Assembly (NCBI GenBank): GCA_015489815.1
Contig: WFZA01000019.1
Location: 62,001-126,000 of the forward strand
Reading direction: 5' to 3'
From: Caldisericales bacterium
Lineage (GTDB): Bacteria > Caldisericota > Caldisericia > Caldisericales > Caldisericaceae
Length of the DNA: 64,000 bases
Shown here: one piece after another, positions 1 through 8,293 of the stretch
How the letters are laid out: every line of letters starts with the position of its first letter
Position numbering within the stretch: position 1 is the stretch's first letter
The notes under the pieces: model-generated
Told to the model about the DNA's origin: nothing
The model's input: only the letters and a program-made list of their open reading frames with translations
The model's database searches: none
Made by a program: the position numbers and the translations under genes

Positions 1-167
1 ACGCATGTATTGGTTGTGGAGTTTGTGCATCCATTTGTCCAGAAAATTGGAAAATGGACGACGATGGAAAAGCAAGCCCTATCTCTTTTGAGTCGGATGC
101 GGATTGCAACAAGGATGCCGCAGAGAACTGCCCTGTTCAGTGCATCCATGTAGAGGAAGTAGGATAG
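1..167 (+). CDS. Ferredoxin, 4Fe-4S (5' end missing)
   Basis: The window opens inside this gene; the reading frame begins at base 3 and ends with TAG at 165-167. The visible 54 residues contain CIGCGVCASICP followed near the end by NCPVQCIHVEE, the layout of small single-cluster ferredoxins of thermophilic anaerobes: three closely spaced cysteines and a distal Cys-Pro, with an extra pair of cysteines. It would carry low-potential electrons in the cytoplasm. Its position directly upstream of porGDAB suggests that it accepts electrons from pyruvate oxidation. The start lies outside the window. Confidence 0.85.
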   Translation, partial: ACIGCGVCASICPENWKMDDDGKASPISFESDADCNKDAAENCPVQCIHVEEVG

Positions 168-175
168 TTTAATAA

Positions 176-197
176 GGGCGCGAAAGCGCCCATTTTT
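176..197 (+). terminator. GC-rich hairpin between ferredoxin and porG
   Basis: A perfect 6-bp GC stem (GGGCGC / GCGCCC) closes a GAAA tetraloop and is followed by ATTTTT. It starts 8 bases after the ferredoxin stop and leaves only 27 bases before porG. I see no promoter in that gap, so it is more likely a leaky terminator or an RNA processing/stability element that raises ferredoxin over POR than a full stop. Confidence 0.6.
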
Positions 198-224
198 CAG
201 AAAGAGAGTGGAAAGGAGGTCTTT

Positions 225-794
225 ATGAAAGAAGTTTACGAAGTAAGAATGCATGCGCGTGCAGGTCAGGGTGCAAAATCAGGTTCCCAGTTGCTTGCAG
301 AAGCTGCGTTTAAAGAAGGAAAGTGGATTCAATCATTTCCTGAATACGGTTCGGAAAGGCGTGGCGCTCCCACTGTATCATATACACGTATTTCTGATAA
401 GAGGTTAAGAACACACGAACCCATTGTAAATCCAGATGCAGTACTTGTTTTTGACCCGGGTCTCGCAAGAACTATCGATGTAACGAGTGGACTATCAGAA
501 GAAAGTGGGATACTAATTGTTAATACGACTGACTCAGCAGACGAGGTTAAAAAACAAACTGGATTTAACGGGAAAATTTATACCCTTGATGCCACAGGTA
601 TATCACTTGATCTACTTCACATTGATGCGCCCAATGTACCTATGCTTGGCGCTTTAATTAAAGTTACGGGTATTGTTAAACTTGAATCTCTCGAGGAAGT
701 TATAAAGGAACACTTCCTTGAAAAACTGGGAGAAGAAAAAGTTAACAAAAATATTGAAGGGCTCAAAAGAGCTTACGAGGAGGTATCGAAATGA
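225..794 (+). CDS. porG: Pyruvate/2-oxoacid:ferredoxin oxidoreductase, gamma subunit
   Basis: Gamma subunit of the four-subunit 2-oxoacid:ferredoxin oxidoreductase, which oxidises pyruvate with CoA to acetyl-CoA, CO2 and reduced ferredoxin in the cytoplasm. The N-terminal RAGQGAKSGSQLLAEAA and the following FPEYGSERRGAPTVSYTRIS are the family hallmarks. At 189 residues it has the usual length. A strong ribosome-binding site, GAAAGGAGG, precedes the ATG. Its stop overlaps porD by four bases (ATGA), so the two are translationally coupled. The G-D-A-B order matches the Thermotoga-type enzyme. Pyruvate is inferred as the substrate; a different 2-oxoacid is possible. Confidence 0.93.
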   Translation: MKEVYEVRMHARAGQGAKSGSQLLAEAAFKEGKWIQSFPEYGSERRGAPTVSYTRISDKRLRTHEPIVNPDAVLVFDPGLARTIDVTSGLSEESGILIVNTTDSADEVKKQTGFNGKIYTLDATGISLDLLHIDAPNVPMLGALIKVTGIVKLESLEEVIKEHFLEKLGEEKVNKNIEGLKRAYEEVSK

Positions 795-1135
795 GCGAGA
801 AAAAGGGTTGGAAGGAATTGATGCGAGGCTCAGATCTTCCACCTGCATCATCCCTCGAATATAAAACTGGATCGTGGAGGACCCTCAGGCCTATATGGGA
901 TCCTGACAAGTGTACACATTGTATGATTTGTGTTTCGTATTGCCCTGATATGGCTATCCCGGTAAAAGTGACTGAAGAAGGCGTAAAGGGCTTTGGTGGA
1001 AGAGTTTATAAAGGAACTGTTAGATTAGAGACGAATTTTGATTATTGTAAGGGGTGCGGAATTTGTGCACAGGAATGCCCTACTCATGCAATCAAAATGA
1101 TTAGAGAAGAAGAAGCCGTAAAGGGCTCGAAATAG
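791..1135 (+). CDS. porD: Pyruvate/2-oxoacid:ferredoxin oxidoreductase, delta subunit
   Basis: Small iron-sulfur subunit (114 residues) with two 4Fe-4S motifs: CTHCMICVSYCPD around residue 40 and CKGCGICAQECPTHAI around residue 85. It passes electrons from the catalytic alpha/beta subunits to external ferredoxin. The start overlaps the porG stop by four bases, and porA follows 10 bases downstream behind its own GGAGG site. Length and cluster spacing are normal for the family. Confidence 0.93.
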   Translation: MSEKKGWKELMRGSDLPPASSLEYKTGSWRTLRPIWDPDKCTHCMICVSYCPDMAIPVKVTEEGVKGFGGRVYKGTVRLETNFDYCKGCGICAQECPTHAIKMIREEEAVKGSK

Positions 1136-1145
1136 GAGGTGTAGG

Positions 1146-2315
1146 ATGAGTACTTGGAAAGCATTAACTGGAGCACAGGCCGTTGCTGAGGCAATGAGGC
1201 AGGCAAATCCTGATGTGGTAGCAGCATACCCCATTACACCTCAAACGCCAATCGTTGAGCAGTTTGCATCATTTGTAGCAAATGGTATTGTAGATACAGA
1301 GATGATTCCTGTAGAATCTGAGCATTCTGCAATGTCCTGCACTGTGGGTGCAGCTGCTGCAGGCGCAAGAGCGATGTGTGCGACCGCGTCTCAGGGGCTT
1401 GCTCTTATGTGGGAAGTCGTTGCTGCAGTGCCCGGGTTAAGACTACCCATCGTTATGCCTATCGTAAACAGAGCACTTTCTGCTCCTATTAACATTCATT
1501 GCGACCACTCAGATGCAATGGGTGCAACGACAATTGGCTGGATACAAATTTACTCTGAGAATGCTCAGGAAGCCTACGAAAACACGCTTCTTGCAATAAG
1601 GCTTGCAGAACATAAAGATGTGTTACTGCCTGTTATGGTTATGCAGGACGGCTTTATTATAAGCCACGGTGTTGAGAATGTTGAAGTTTTTGACGATAAT
1701 GTAGTAAAGAACTTCGTTGGGGAAAGAAAACCTGACAGATACCTTCTTGATGTAGACCATCCTTATACGATTGGTCCTCTTGCTTTACCTGATTACTACT
1801 TTGAAATTAAACGCCAGCAAGAAGCAGCGATGGAAAATGCTCTGAAAGTTTATCTTGAAGTAGGCAAAGAACTTTCAAAGATTTCAGGCCATGATTACCC
1901 ATACTTTGAAGAATATAAAACGGAAGATGCAGAAGCTGTAATTGTTATACTTTCCTCTGCCGCGGGAACTGCTAAGGATGCTGTTGACGAGCTACGCAAC
2001 GAAGGCAAAAAAGTCGGTCTTATTAAGCCGAAACTGTTCAGGCCCTTCCCTTACAAAGAAATGCGAAAGGCTCTGGAAAAATTTGAGGCAATCGGTGTGC
2101 TTGACCGATCAATGGCATTTGGGGCTTATGCACCGCTTTACACAGAAGTGAGAAATGCTTTGTTTGAATCTGAAAATAGGCCTAAACTTCAGAGTTATAT
2201 ATTTGGCCTTGGTGGAAAAGATATTTTCAAGTCTGATATTAAGAAAGTATTCGATGAATTGCTTTCAGGCAATCTGAATCCTGAAGAGCAGAGATACATA
2301 AGGTTAAGGGGGTAA
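1146..2315 (+). CDS. porA: Pyruvate/2-oxoacid:ferredoxin oxidoreductase, alpha subunit
   Basis: Alpha subunit of 389 residues. The N-terminal AAYPITPQTPIVEQFA and VESEHSAMS motifs are those of the pyrimidine-binding domain of POR-type enzymes, and the C-terminal half is the transketolase-C-like domain with LIKPKLFRPFPYKEM. It forms the active site together with PorB. An AGGAGGTGTAGG ribosome-binding site precedes the ATG. It sits 10 bases after porD and 4 bases before porB, in one operon. Confidence 0.93.
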   Translation: MSTWKALTGAQAVAEAMRQANPDVVAAYPITPQTPIVEQFASFVANGIVDTEMIPVESEHSAMSCTVGAAAAGARAMCATASQGLALMWEVVAAVPGLRLPIVMPIVNRALSAPINIHCDHSDAMGATTIGWIQIYSENAQEAYENTLLAIRLAEHKDVLLPVMVMQDGFIISHGVENVEVFDDNVVKNFVGERKPDRYLLDVDHPYTIGPLALPDYYFEIKRQQEAAMENALKVYLEVGKELSKISGHDYPYFEEYKTEDAEAVIVILSSAAGTAKDAVDELRNEGKKVGLIKPKLFRPFPYKEMRKALEKFEAIGVLDRSMAFGAYAPLYTEVRNALFESENRPKLQSYIFGLGGKDIFKSDIKKVFDELLSGNLNPEEQRYIRLRG

Positions 2316-2319
2316 TGAT

Positions 2320-3252
2320 ATGGCTACATTACAAGAGATAATGGCAAAACCGGTTGGCCTTGCATCAGGACACAGAATGTGTGCAGGATGCGGCATTGGC
2401 GCGATTGTAAGAACCGTGCTTGCTGCCTCTGACAAACCGGTAATTGTTGCAAATGCAACAGGTTGCTTGGAAGTTGTAACGACAATTTATCCTTATTCGG
2501 CGTGGAAAGTGCCGTGGATTCACCTCACTTTCGAGAATGCAGCAGCAGTAGCAAGTGGAATTGAAACGGCATACAGAGCGCTAAGAAAAAGAGGAAAGAT
2601 CGACAAGGATGTTAACATTATTGCATTTGGTGGAGACGGTGGAACATACGACATTGGGTTTCAGGCACTTTCTGGTGCACTTGAGCGTGGACACCGGTTT
2701 TTATATGTGGTATACGACAATGAAGGTTACATGAACACAGGCAACCAGAGGAGTAGTGCAACTCCGTTTGGTGCAAGCACTACGACAGTTCCTGCGGGTA
2801 CTAAGAGTTTCGGTAAACCACAGTGGAGGAAAAATATCGTAGAGATTGCAGCTGCACATAGAATACCTTATGCTGCAACTGCAGCAGACCACAACATAAT
2901 TGATCTGTACAATAAAGCGAAAAAAGCTCTTTCGCAGGATGGCCCTTCTTTCCTTGCCGTTTTACAGCCCTGCACTACGAACTGGAAGTACGATCCGGCG
3001 CTTACTATGACATACTCAAAACTTGCCGTAGAAACCAACTTCTGGCCTCTTTACGAATTCGATCACGGCAAACTGCACATTAACTACAAACCAAAAAATA
3101 GAAAACCAATTGAAGAATTCTTAAAAGGACAGGGCAGATTTAGACACCTCTTCAAGCCGGAAAACAAACCAATTATAGAAAAGATGCAAAAAATGATAGA
3201 CGAAGAGTGGGAAAGACTTTTAAAACTCGAAGAATCTGGAGCAGTTTTGTAA
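2320..3252 (+). CDS. porB: Pyruvate/2-oxoacid:ferredoxin oxidoreductase, beta subunit (TPP-binding)
   Basis: Catalytic beta subunit of 310 residues, which binds thiamine diphosphate and a proximal 4Fe-4S cluster. The TPP motif runs from GGDGGTYDIG near residue 107 to YDNEGYMNTG near residue 130. Cysteines in MCAGCGIGA (residues 21 and 24), NATGCLEV and LQPCTTNW fit the PorB cluster ligands. It follows porA after 4 bases and is the last gene before a strong terminator, so it closes the por operon. Confidence 0.93.
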   Translation: MATLQEIMAKPVGLASGHRMCAGCGIGAIVRTVLAASDKPVIVANATGCLEVVTTIYPYSAWKVPWIHLTFENAAAVASGIETAYRALRKRGKIDKDVNIIAFGGDGGTYDIGFQALSGALERGHRFLYVVYDNEGYMNTGNQRSSATPFGASTTTVPAGTKSFGKPQWRKNIVEIAAAHRIPYAATAADHNIIDLYNKAKKALSQDGPSFLAVLQPCTTNWKYDPALTMTYSKLAVETNFWPLYEFDHGKLHINYKPKNRKPIEEFLKGQGRFRHLFKPENKPIIEKMQKMIDEEWERLLKLEESGAVL

Positions 3253-3276
3253 GCTATTCTATTTAGTCTTGTTTTT

Positions 3277-3309
3277 AGCCCCGCTTAAAAATTGCATGCG
3301 GGGCTTTTT
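3277..3309 (+). terminator. Rho-independent terminator of the por operon
   Basis: An 8-bp stem AGCCCCGC / GCGGGGCT with a 13-base loop is followed by a T run, 24 bases after the porB stop. Confidence 0.85.
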
Positions 3310-3335
3310 GATTTATATTTAGTTTATGCTATTTT
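3308..3335 (+). promoter_or_regulatory. Probable promoter, TTGATT-16-TATTTT
   Basis: TTGATT at 3308-3313 and TATTTT at 3330-3335 are separated by 16 bp. They lie just behind the por terminator and 19 bases before the next start codon, so they would drive the forward cluster that begins with the NifX-like gene. Confidence 0.5.
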
Positions 3336-3353
3336 ATAGTGGAGGATAAATTT

Positions 3354-3753
3354 ATGAAGAAGATTGTTACTGCACTTGGTTTAGAAAATAATACTGAACT
3401 AACGGATGAGCACTTTGGGAACTCTGCTTATTTTGGCATATACGAATTAACCGAAGATAGTATAAGATACATAAGGAGAATTGATAATGTAAAAGTAGAA
3501 GAACGAATGCACGGCGATCCAAATAAGGCCGGAGTAATTGGAAATTTACTTAAAGAGGTAGATGCACTCGTTGCTTTTAGAATGGGGCCTAATGTATTAC
3601 GAATGAAGAAAAAAATTTGTATCTGTTATCGTAAATACGCGAAGTGTTGAAAAAGTAAAAGCAGTTTTAGTGTCCAATTATAGCACAATTCTAAAAGAAG
3701 TGGGTAGAATAGGAGATAAGAATTATATAACTTTAAAAATTAAGGAGGATTAA
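3354..3753 (+). pseudogene. NifX/NifB-type (dinitrogenase Fe-Mo cofactor) domain protein, frameshifted
   Basis: The ATG at 3354 follows GGAGG and starts MKKIVTALGLENNTELTDEH, then reaches AFRMGPNVLR, the pattern of the small NifX-like cofactor-binding family. The frame stops early at 3648-3650. Dropping one A from the A7 run at 3609-3615 restores a frame reading VSVIVNTRSVEKVKAVLVS and ending at the TAA at 3751-3753, immediately before mtnP. The repaired product is about 132 residues, normal for the family. One extra base therefore separates this from an intact gene; sequencing error and recent mutation are both possible. The domain name does not imply nitrogen fixation. Confidence 0.75.
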
Positions 3754-4560
3754 ATGGAAAAGAAAGCTGAGATTGGAGTTTTTGGTGGTTCAGGTTTTTA
3801 TTCATTTCTGGATAATGTAAAGGAAGTAAAAGTAGAAACGCCGTATGGTGCACCTTCTGACCTTATTGCTATTGGAGAATATGCAGGAAGAAAAATTGCA
3901 TTTCTGCCAAGACACGGAAAATTACATCAGTATCCACCCCATAAGATTCCGTACCGTGCGAACCTATGGGCAATGAAGTCGTTAGGAGTAACTCGTATCA
4001 TTGCACCGACTGCCGTCGGAAGTTTACAGCCCAACATCAAAGTAGGAGATTTTGTCGTAACAGATCAATTTATTAATCGTACATCTGGTCGCGACTGTAC
4101 ATTCTACGATGGGCCAATTACCACACATGTAAGTCTTGCCTATCCTTACTGTCCAGAGCTAAGAAGTATTGCAATTGATGTGCTTACCGAAATGAAATTG
4201 CCGTTTCATCCAAAAGGAACAGTAGTCGTAATACAAGGGCCGCGTTTCTCCACAAAAGCGGAGAGCGAATGGTTTACTAAGATGGGATGGGATATCATAA
4301 ATATGACTCAATATCCTGAGGCAGTACTTGCAAGGGAGCTCGAAATGTGCTATGTAAATATTGCAGTTGTAACAGACTACGATGCGGGTGTAGTTGCAGG
4401 CGGAAAAGTGGAGCCGGTAACTCAGGAAATGGTTGAAAAGAAATTTATTGAGAACACGGAAAAGCTAAAGCGAATTATTAAAAGAATGATTGAGATTATT
4501 CCTAAAGAAAGGCACTGTAAGTGCGGTGAAGCATTAAAAGGGGCACGGGTTGGAGAATAA
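3754..4560 (+). CDS. mtnP: S-methyl-5'-thioadenosine phosphorylase
   Basis: Purine phosphorylase of the PNP/MTAP family, 268 residues. It cleaves methylthioadenosine with phosphate to adenine and methylthioribose-1-phosphate in methionine salvage. Family marks are GVFGGSGFYSF at the N-terminus, FLPRHGKLHQYPPHKI with the phosphate-site RHG, and NMTQYPEAVLARELEMCY, whose Met-Thr pair and acidic residues bind ribose. TDYDAG near residue 209 favours 6-aminopurine substrates, hence MTAP over guanosine/inosine phosphorylase. It starts directly after the preceding gene's stop, with AAGGAGG upstream. Confidence 0.88.
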   Translation: MEKKAEIGVFGGSGFYSFLDNVKEVKVETPYGAPSDLIAIGEYAGRKIAFLPRHGKLHQYPPHKIPYRANLWAMKSLGVTRIIAPTAVGSLQPNIKVGDFVVTDQFINRTSGRDCTFYDGPITTHVSLAYPYCPELRSIAIDVLTEMKLPFHPKGTVVVIQGPRFSTKAESEWFTKMGWDIINMTQYPEAVLARELEMCYVNIAVVTDYDAGVVAGGKVEPVTQEMVEKKFIENTEKLKRIIKRMIEIIPKERHCKCGEALKGARVGE

Positions 4561-4563
4561 ATA

Positions 4564-5265
4564 GTGTTTCCTATAAGAGATACTCAGGAAATAAGTATTT
4601 TCCCGGTCGTTACCATTGGTATTATTGTAGTAAATACACTCGTATTTATTGCAATGTACATGCATGCCTATTCTTCTCCTAATCCCACTTATGCTTTAAA
4701 CTTAGTTTATGTGAAGTATGGTCTCGTTCCTTACGAAATAACAACCGGGCACCTCATATATCCAACTATCAGGCCTATCTGGGCTACCTTTTTTACATCT
4801 ATGTTTATACACGGTGGATTTATGCACATTTTAGGAAACATGTGGTTTTTCTGGATCTTTGGAAACAATGTAGAAGATTACTTTGGCAGTTTTTTATTTT
4901 TAATTTTTTACCTGTTGGGAGGGATTGTTGCAGCCATTACTCAGATAGCAATTGGTCCCCTCTCAAAGGTGCCTGTGATTGGTGCAAGCGGGGCAATTGC
5001 TGCTGCGATGGGTGCTTATTTCTATTTATTTCCTCGCTCCAACATTAAGACGCTTATTTTCGTAGTATACTTTATTACTTTTGTAGATATTCCTGCCTCA
5101 ATCTTCCTCGTGTTGTGGTTTCTTATGCAGCTTATACCAGGCATTAGTTCTTTTGGTGCTTCTCAAGGTATTGCCTTTTGGGCACACATTGGAGGATTTA
5201 TTTTTGGCGCCTTATTCGCAGTGATAATTAAAAAGATGAAAGAAAGTGGCAGCTACGGATTTTGA
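4564..5265 (+). CDS. Rhomboid-family intramembrane serine protease
   Basis: Membrane protein of 233 residues with about six hydrophobic segments. The catalytic serine is in GASGAIAAAMG (Ser142) and the partner histidine in FWAHIGGF (His208). FIHGGFMHILGNMWFFWIFG is the conserved L1/TM2 region. The start is GTG, supported by TGGAG 8 bases upstream, just after the mtnP stop. It would cleave membrane-protein substrates within the bilayer; the substrate is unknown. Its end overlaps the following coding region by 20 bases. Confidence 0.9.
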   Translation: MFPIRDTQEISIFPVVTIGIIVVNTLVFIAMYMHAYSSPNPTYALNLVYVKYGLVPYEITTGHLIYPTIRPIWATFFTSMFIHGGFMHILGNMWFFWIFGNNVEDYFGSFLFLIFYLLGGIVAAITQIAIGPLSKVPVIGASGAIAAAMGAYFYLFPRSNIKTLIFVVYFITFVDIPASIFLVLWFLMQLIPGISSFGASQGIAFWAHIGGFIFGALFAVIIKKMKESGSYGF

Positions 5266-6069
5266 GGACATTAAAACGAAACTCGAAATATTGGAGAGTA
5301 GGATGTCTGAAATGGAATACTTTCTGAACGTCTACCTTCCTTTTTCAATTGAGAAACTTTTAGAAGTTAGAGGGTTGAAAGTTGTTCGCACTGCAGAAAA
5401 AAGTACTTTTACGACGAAGATTATCTGTTTGAGCTATTCAAAAGCTACTACTTCGGGCGCATTCTTCACGATATACTGACACTTGAAGTAATTGACAGTA
5501 AAGCGATTGAAAAACTTTCTAAAAAGTGGGGAGATTCAGTTACTAAGGAACTTAAATTACTTGCTATGCTTAAATTTGTCAGAAGAACGAAGGTAGGCAC
5601 TTTTGTAAGCAATTATCCAGTTTCTTATCTGGGCGAATTACTGGAGTGGTTTGTGGGAAAGTTCTTAGGCGATGTGTTACATCTTGAAGTAATGATGGGA
5701 GTAAAGATGAGCAGCCTGGACAACGGAGGAGATGTAGATTTACTTAGCCGCATAGGGACGAAACTTATTGCAATAGAATGTAAAGAAAGTCCGCCAAATA
5801 ATGTACCTGTTTCAGAAATGCAGGCAATACTCTTTAGAAAGACCAAAATAAAACCTGATATTTTTATTTTTTTAATAGATACGACACTTTCGGTAAAAAG
5901 AAACATTCTGGATAATCTCATGTGGATTATCAGGAGTAAATATAGAAAAATGCATCAGGGTGTATACGAATTTGACAATAAATTGTTTGTCGTAAGCGCA
6001 AAACGCAGTTTACTACGCAACTTAGAGGTAGCAATAAGAGAAGGTATTAATGGGTTATGGTGCTATTAA
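5246..6069 (+). pseudogene. Coiled-coil plus PD-(D/E)XK nuclease-like protein, frameshifted
   Basis: The first frame (from GTG at 5246) encodes a short coiled coil (KLEILESRMSEMEYFLN). Protein-like sequence continues in the -1 frame from KYFYDEDYLFELFKS to the stop at 6067-6069, so a single-base lesion lies in the A6 run at 5397-5402. The C-terminal half holds GGDVDLLSR followed by LIAIECKES, the D...ExK pattern of PD-(D/E)XK nucleases. The reconstructed protein is about 275 residues. It may be a missing base in the assembly, a real mutation or, less likely, a -1 ribosomal slip; the run is not in the phase of a classic heptamer. The biological role is unknown. It overlaps the next gene by 20 bases. 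Confidence 0.7.
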
Positions 6070-6853
6070 ATCCGCAGCAATGTGCATTCCAGAGGAAGAA
6101 TACTTCTCTGTTCACAATTTTGCGCTCCACAATTTTGCTTCAATAGTCAATAAAGAAAAGGCAATCAAGCAGTTCAATAGGTTGAAAGAGACTCTGATTC
6201 GCCTTGGGGTGAAAGTGCAACAAGTAAAGGAATTAGAAGGCCATCCCAATTCTGTATTTACACGAGATACGGTAGTTGTCTTAAAGGAAGGATTTATAAA
6301 GTTGAGAATGGGGCTAACTTCCCGCAGAGGCGAAGAAAGTTGGATGGCTAATTTTCTACAGAGTCTTGGTATACCCGAAATTGCAGAGGTCAAAGCACCG
6401 CTTACTGCGGAAGGCGGAGATGTAATTGTAGGAGATGGCTTTGCTTTTATCGGAGTTTCGTCCCGAACTAATAGGAAAGGAGCACAATTTGTATCGTCGA
6501 TTCTTGAGAAATTAAACTATCAAACGGAAATTATTGAGTTTTCCGGGCCTTATCTGCATCTTGGTGGAGCAGTAAGTCTCGTAGGCACGAATTCCGTCCT
6601 GTACTGCAAAGAGGCAATTCCGGAAAGCGTGGTTAGAAAATATGGATTAAATTTGATGCCTATTGAATGCAATGAATTTATAGGAGGAAATGTAATTGGA
6701 GTAGATGAAAGAAATGTCATTGTGTCTAAAAATAATACTATAGCTGCTGAAGCACTTGTGGAAAGCGACTTCGCAGTTCACCTACTCGATCTTAGTGAAT
6801 TCGTTAAAGGAAATGGCGGTCCAAGTTGTATGATTCTTCCCATTAATTATTAA
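6050..6853 (+). CDS. Dimethylarginine dimethylaminohydrolase-like amidinotransferase-fold enzyme
   Basis: 267 residues of the arginine deiminase/DDAH superfamily, cytoplasmic. It shows the substrate-binding SVFTRDTVVV, LTAEGGDVIV, the catalytic histidine in YLHLGGAVS, and the nucleophile Cys260 in GGPSCMILP. Length fits DDAH rather than the ~400-residue arginine deiminases, so hydrolysis of methylated arginine or a related guanidino compound is likely; the exact substrate cannot be told. The start at 6050 overlaps the previous gene's end. An internal Met at 6080 is an alternative but would cut into the first strand. Confidence 0.8.
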   Translation: MGYGAIKSAAMCIPEEEYFSVHNFALHNFASIVNKEKAIKQFNRLKETLIRLGVKVQQVKELEGHPNSVFTRDTVVVLKEGFIKLRMGLTSRRGEESWMANFLQSLGIPEIAEVKAPLTAEGGDVIVGDGFAFIGVSSRTNRKGAQFVSSILEKLNYQTEIIEFSGPYLHLGGAVSLVGTNSVLYCKEAIPESVVRKYGLNLMPIECNEFIGGNVIGVDERNVIVSKNNTIAAEALVESDFAVHLLDLSEFVKGNGGPSCMILPINY

Positions 6854-6896
6854 TTTGCAAAAATTTATACAACAGTTAAAATTGCTTGGAGGAAAA

Positions 6897-7994
6897 ATGG
6901 AGAATATAATTCTTGATTACGACGATTACAAGGTATTAATACCTAAAAAACCTGATCTCAAAAAACTTTATGTGGAGATCACAAATTTGTGCAATTTGAA
7001 CTGTAAAATGTGCTTCAGGCGGTTCTGGAAGGACAAATTAGGAGAAATGAGCTTTGAAAACTTTAAGGAAATTTTTTCTCAGTTAAAAGATTTTCCAGAT
7101 TTAAAGACAATCTATATTGGCGGAATTGGTGAGCCTACGATACACCCGGATTTCCTTAAAATTGTAGAAATGATAAAAAATGCTGGATACAGACTTGAAT
7201 TTGGCAGCAACGGCACGAGACTTGCAGGAATTGCTGACGATTTAATAAAACTTGGAGTTGATAAAATTATGGTTTCTATTGATGCCCCTGATCCTGCTAT
7301 ATATAGGGATATCAGAGGGACTGATTTTATGAGCGTCGAAGATAATATTATGCATTTGCAGGAGCGGAAGAAATCTTTAGGGAAATACCTTCCAGAGATA
7401 GGTATTGAGGTAGTTATAATGAAAAGTAATGTTCACCTGCTCCACGGCATTCTTCCACTTGCTCACAAATTAGGAGTAAACCACATCTTATTATCGAACT
7501 TAATGCCTTTCAGTAAGCAATTGTCAAAAGAAATTGTGTACGATGGTTCTGTAGACTACGAATTGCTCGTTGATTCACTTAACACAGACATTGGCAAGTA
7601 CAAAGTAAAACTGCAATTTCCGAAGTTTAATTTACAAACAGACCGTGTGTGCCAATTTATAGAAAACAAGTCTGCCGTAATCAGGTGGGATGGAGAAGTT
7701 GCTCCGTGCTATAGATTTTTACACAGTTATACCGAGTTTATATTTGGAAGAGAGAAAGATGTTAATGTATATTCGTTTGGAAATGTTTTTGAAAAAAAAC
7801 TGCTTGATATCTGGACGAGCAGGGAATACGAAACTTTTAGATACAGGGTAAAAAATGCAATTTACCCATCCTGTACGGATTGCTCTCTGAGAGATTATTG
7901 CGACTTCACAAAAAATACAGACCTGGATTGCTGGGGAAATAACCCTTCCTGCGGGGATTGTTTATGGGCAAGAGACCTTATTCAGTGCCCTTAA
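6897..7994 (+). CDS. Radical SAM maturase, tungsten-cofactor oxidoreductase type
   Basis: A 365-residue radical SAM protein. The ATG at 6897 is chosen because GGAGG lies 5 bases upstream; 14 further in-frame codons upstream have no such support. The cluster motif CNLNCKMC (Cys32, 36, 39) is followed by the glycine-rich YIGGIGEPTIHPDF. The C-terminus is a SPASM-like cysteine region ending CGDCLWARDLIQCP, which I associate from memory with maturases of tungsten aldehyde:ferredoxin oxidoreductases. No such oxidoreductase is in the window, but molybdopterin genes lie convergently just downstream, which fits. The specific target is inference. Confidence 0.75.
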   Translation: MENIILDYDDYKVLIPKKPDLKKLYVEITNLCNLNCKMCFRRFWKDKLGEMSFENFKEIFSQLKDFPDLKTIYIGGIGEPTIHPDFLKIVEMIKNAGYRLEFGSNGTRLAGIADDLIKLGVDKIMVSIDAPDPAIYRDIRGTDFMSVEDNIMHLQERKKSLGKYLPEIGIEVVIMKSNVHLLHGILPLAHKLGVNHILLSNLMPFSKQLSKEIVYDGSVDYELLVDSLNTDIGKYKVKLQFPKFNLQTDRVCQFIENKSAVIRWDGEVAPCYRFLHSYTEFIFGREKDVNVYSFGNVFEKKLLDIWTSREYETFRYRVKNAIYPSCTDCSLRDYCDFTKNTDLDCWGNNPSCGDCLWARDLIQCP

Positions 7995-8007
7995 TGCTAT
8001 AAAGAAA

Positions 8008-8283
8008 TTATCCGCCTCCAACTGGTGGAAATATAGTAACTTTATCTCCTTCTTTTAGGGGTGTTTCTTCGTTTTGTAAAAAAACGATGTTACGGCCATT
8101 TACAAGATATATATAATCATCTTTTAAGTTTCCGTTATTTTCTATAATCACATTGGATAATTCAGGATAGAGTTTTATGAGATTATCTATTGCTTCTCCT
8201 ACAGTTTTTGCTTCTACAAAAACGGTGTCTTTGCCAATTATTTCTTTCAGTGTTGCGTATAATTTTACTTTTACTTTACCCAT
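8008..8283 (-). CDS. MoaD-family sulfur carrier (ubiquitin-like)
   Basis: A 91-residue beta-grasp protein ending in VGGG, the C-terminal di-glycine at which MoaD is adenylated and thiocarboxylated before donating sulfur to the pterin of molybdopterin. MGKVKVKLYATLKEIIG and EGDKVTIFPPVGGG match MoaD rather than ThiS. It is the last gene of the long reverse operon, 10 bases after the MFS gene, and shares that operon with two MoeA proteins. It could serve tungsto- or molybdopterin. Confidence 0.88.
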   Translation of the reverse strand: MGKVKVKLYATLKEIIGKDTVFVEAKTVGEAIDNLIKLYPELSNVIIENNGNLKDDYIYLVNGRNIVFLQNEETPLKEGDKVTIFPPVGGG

Positions 8284-8293
8284 TTTAACTACC

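Noticed and set aside
5397-5402. Programmed -1 frameshift site
   Set aside because: The A run is not in the phase of a canonical slippery heptamer and no strong downstream stem was seen; a one-base indel explains the data more simply.
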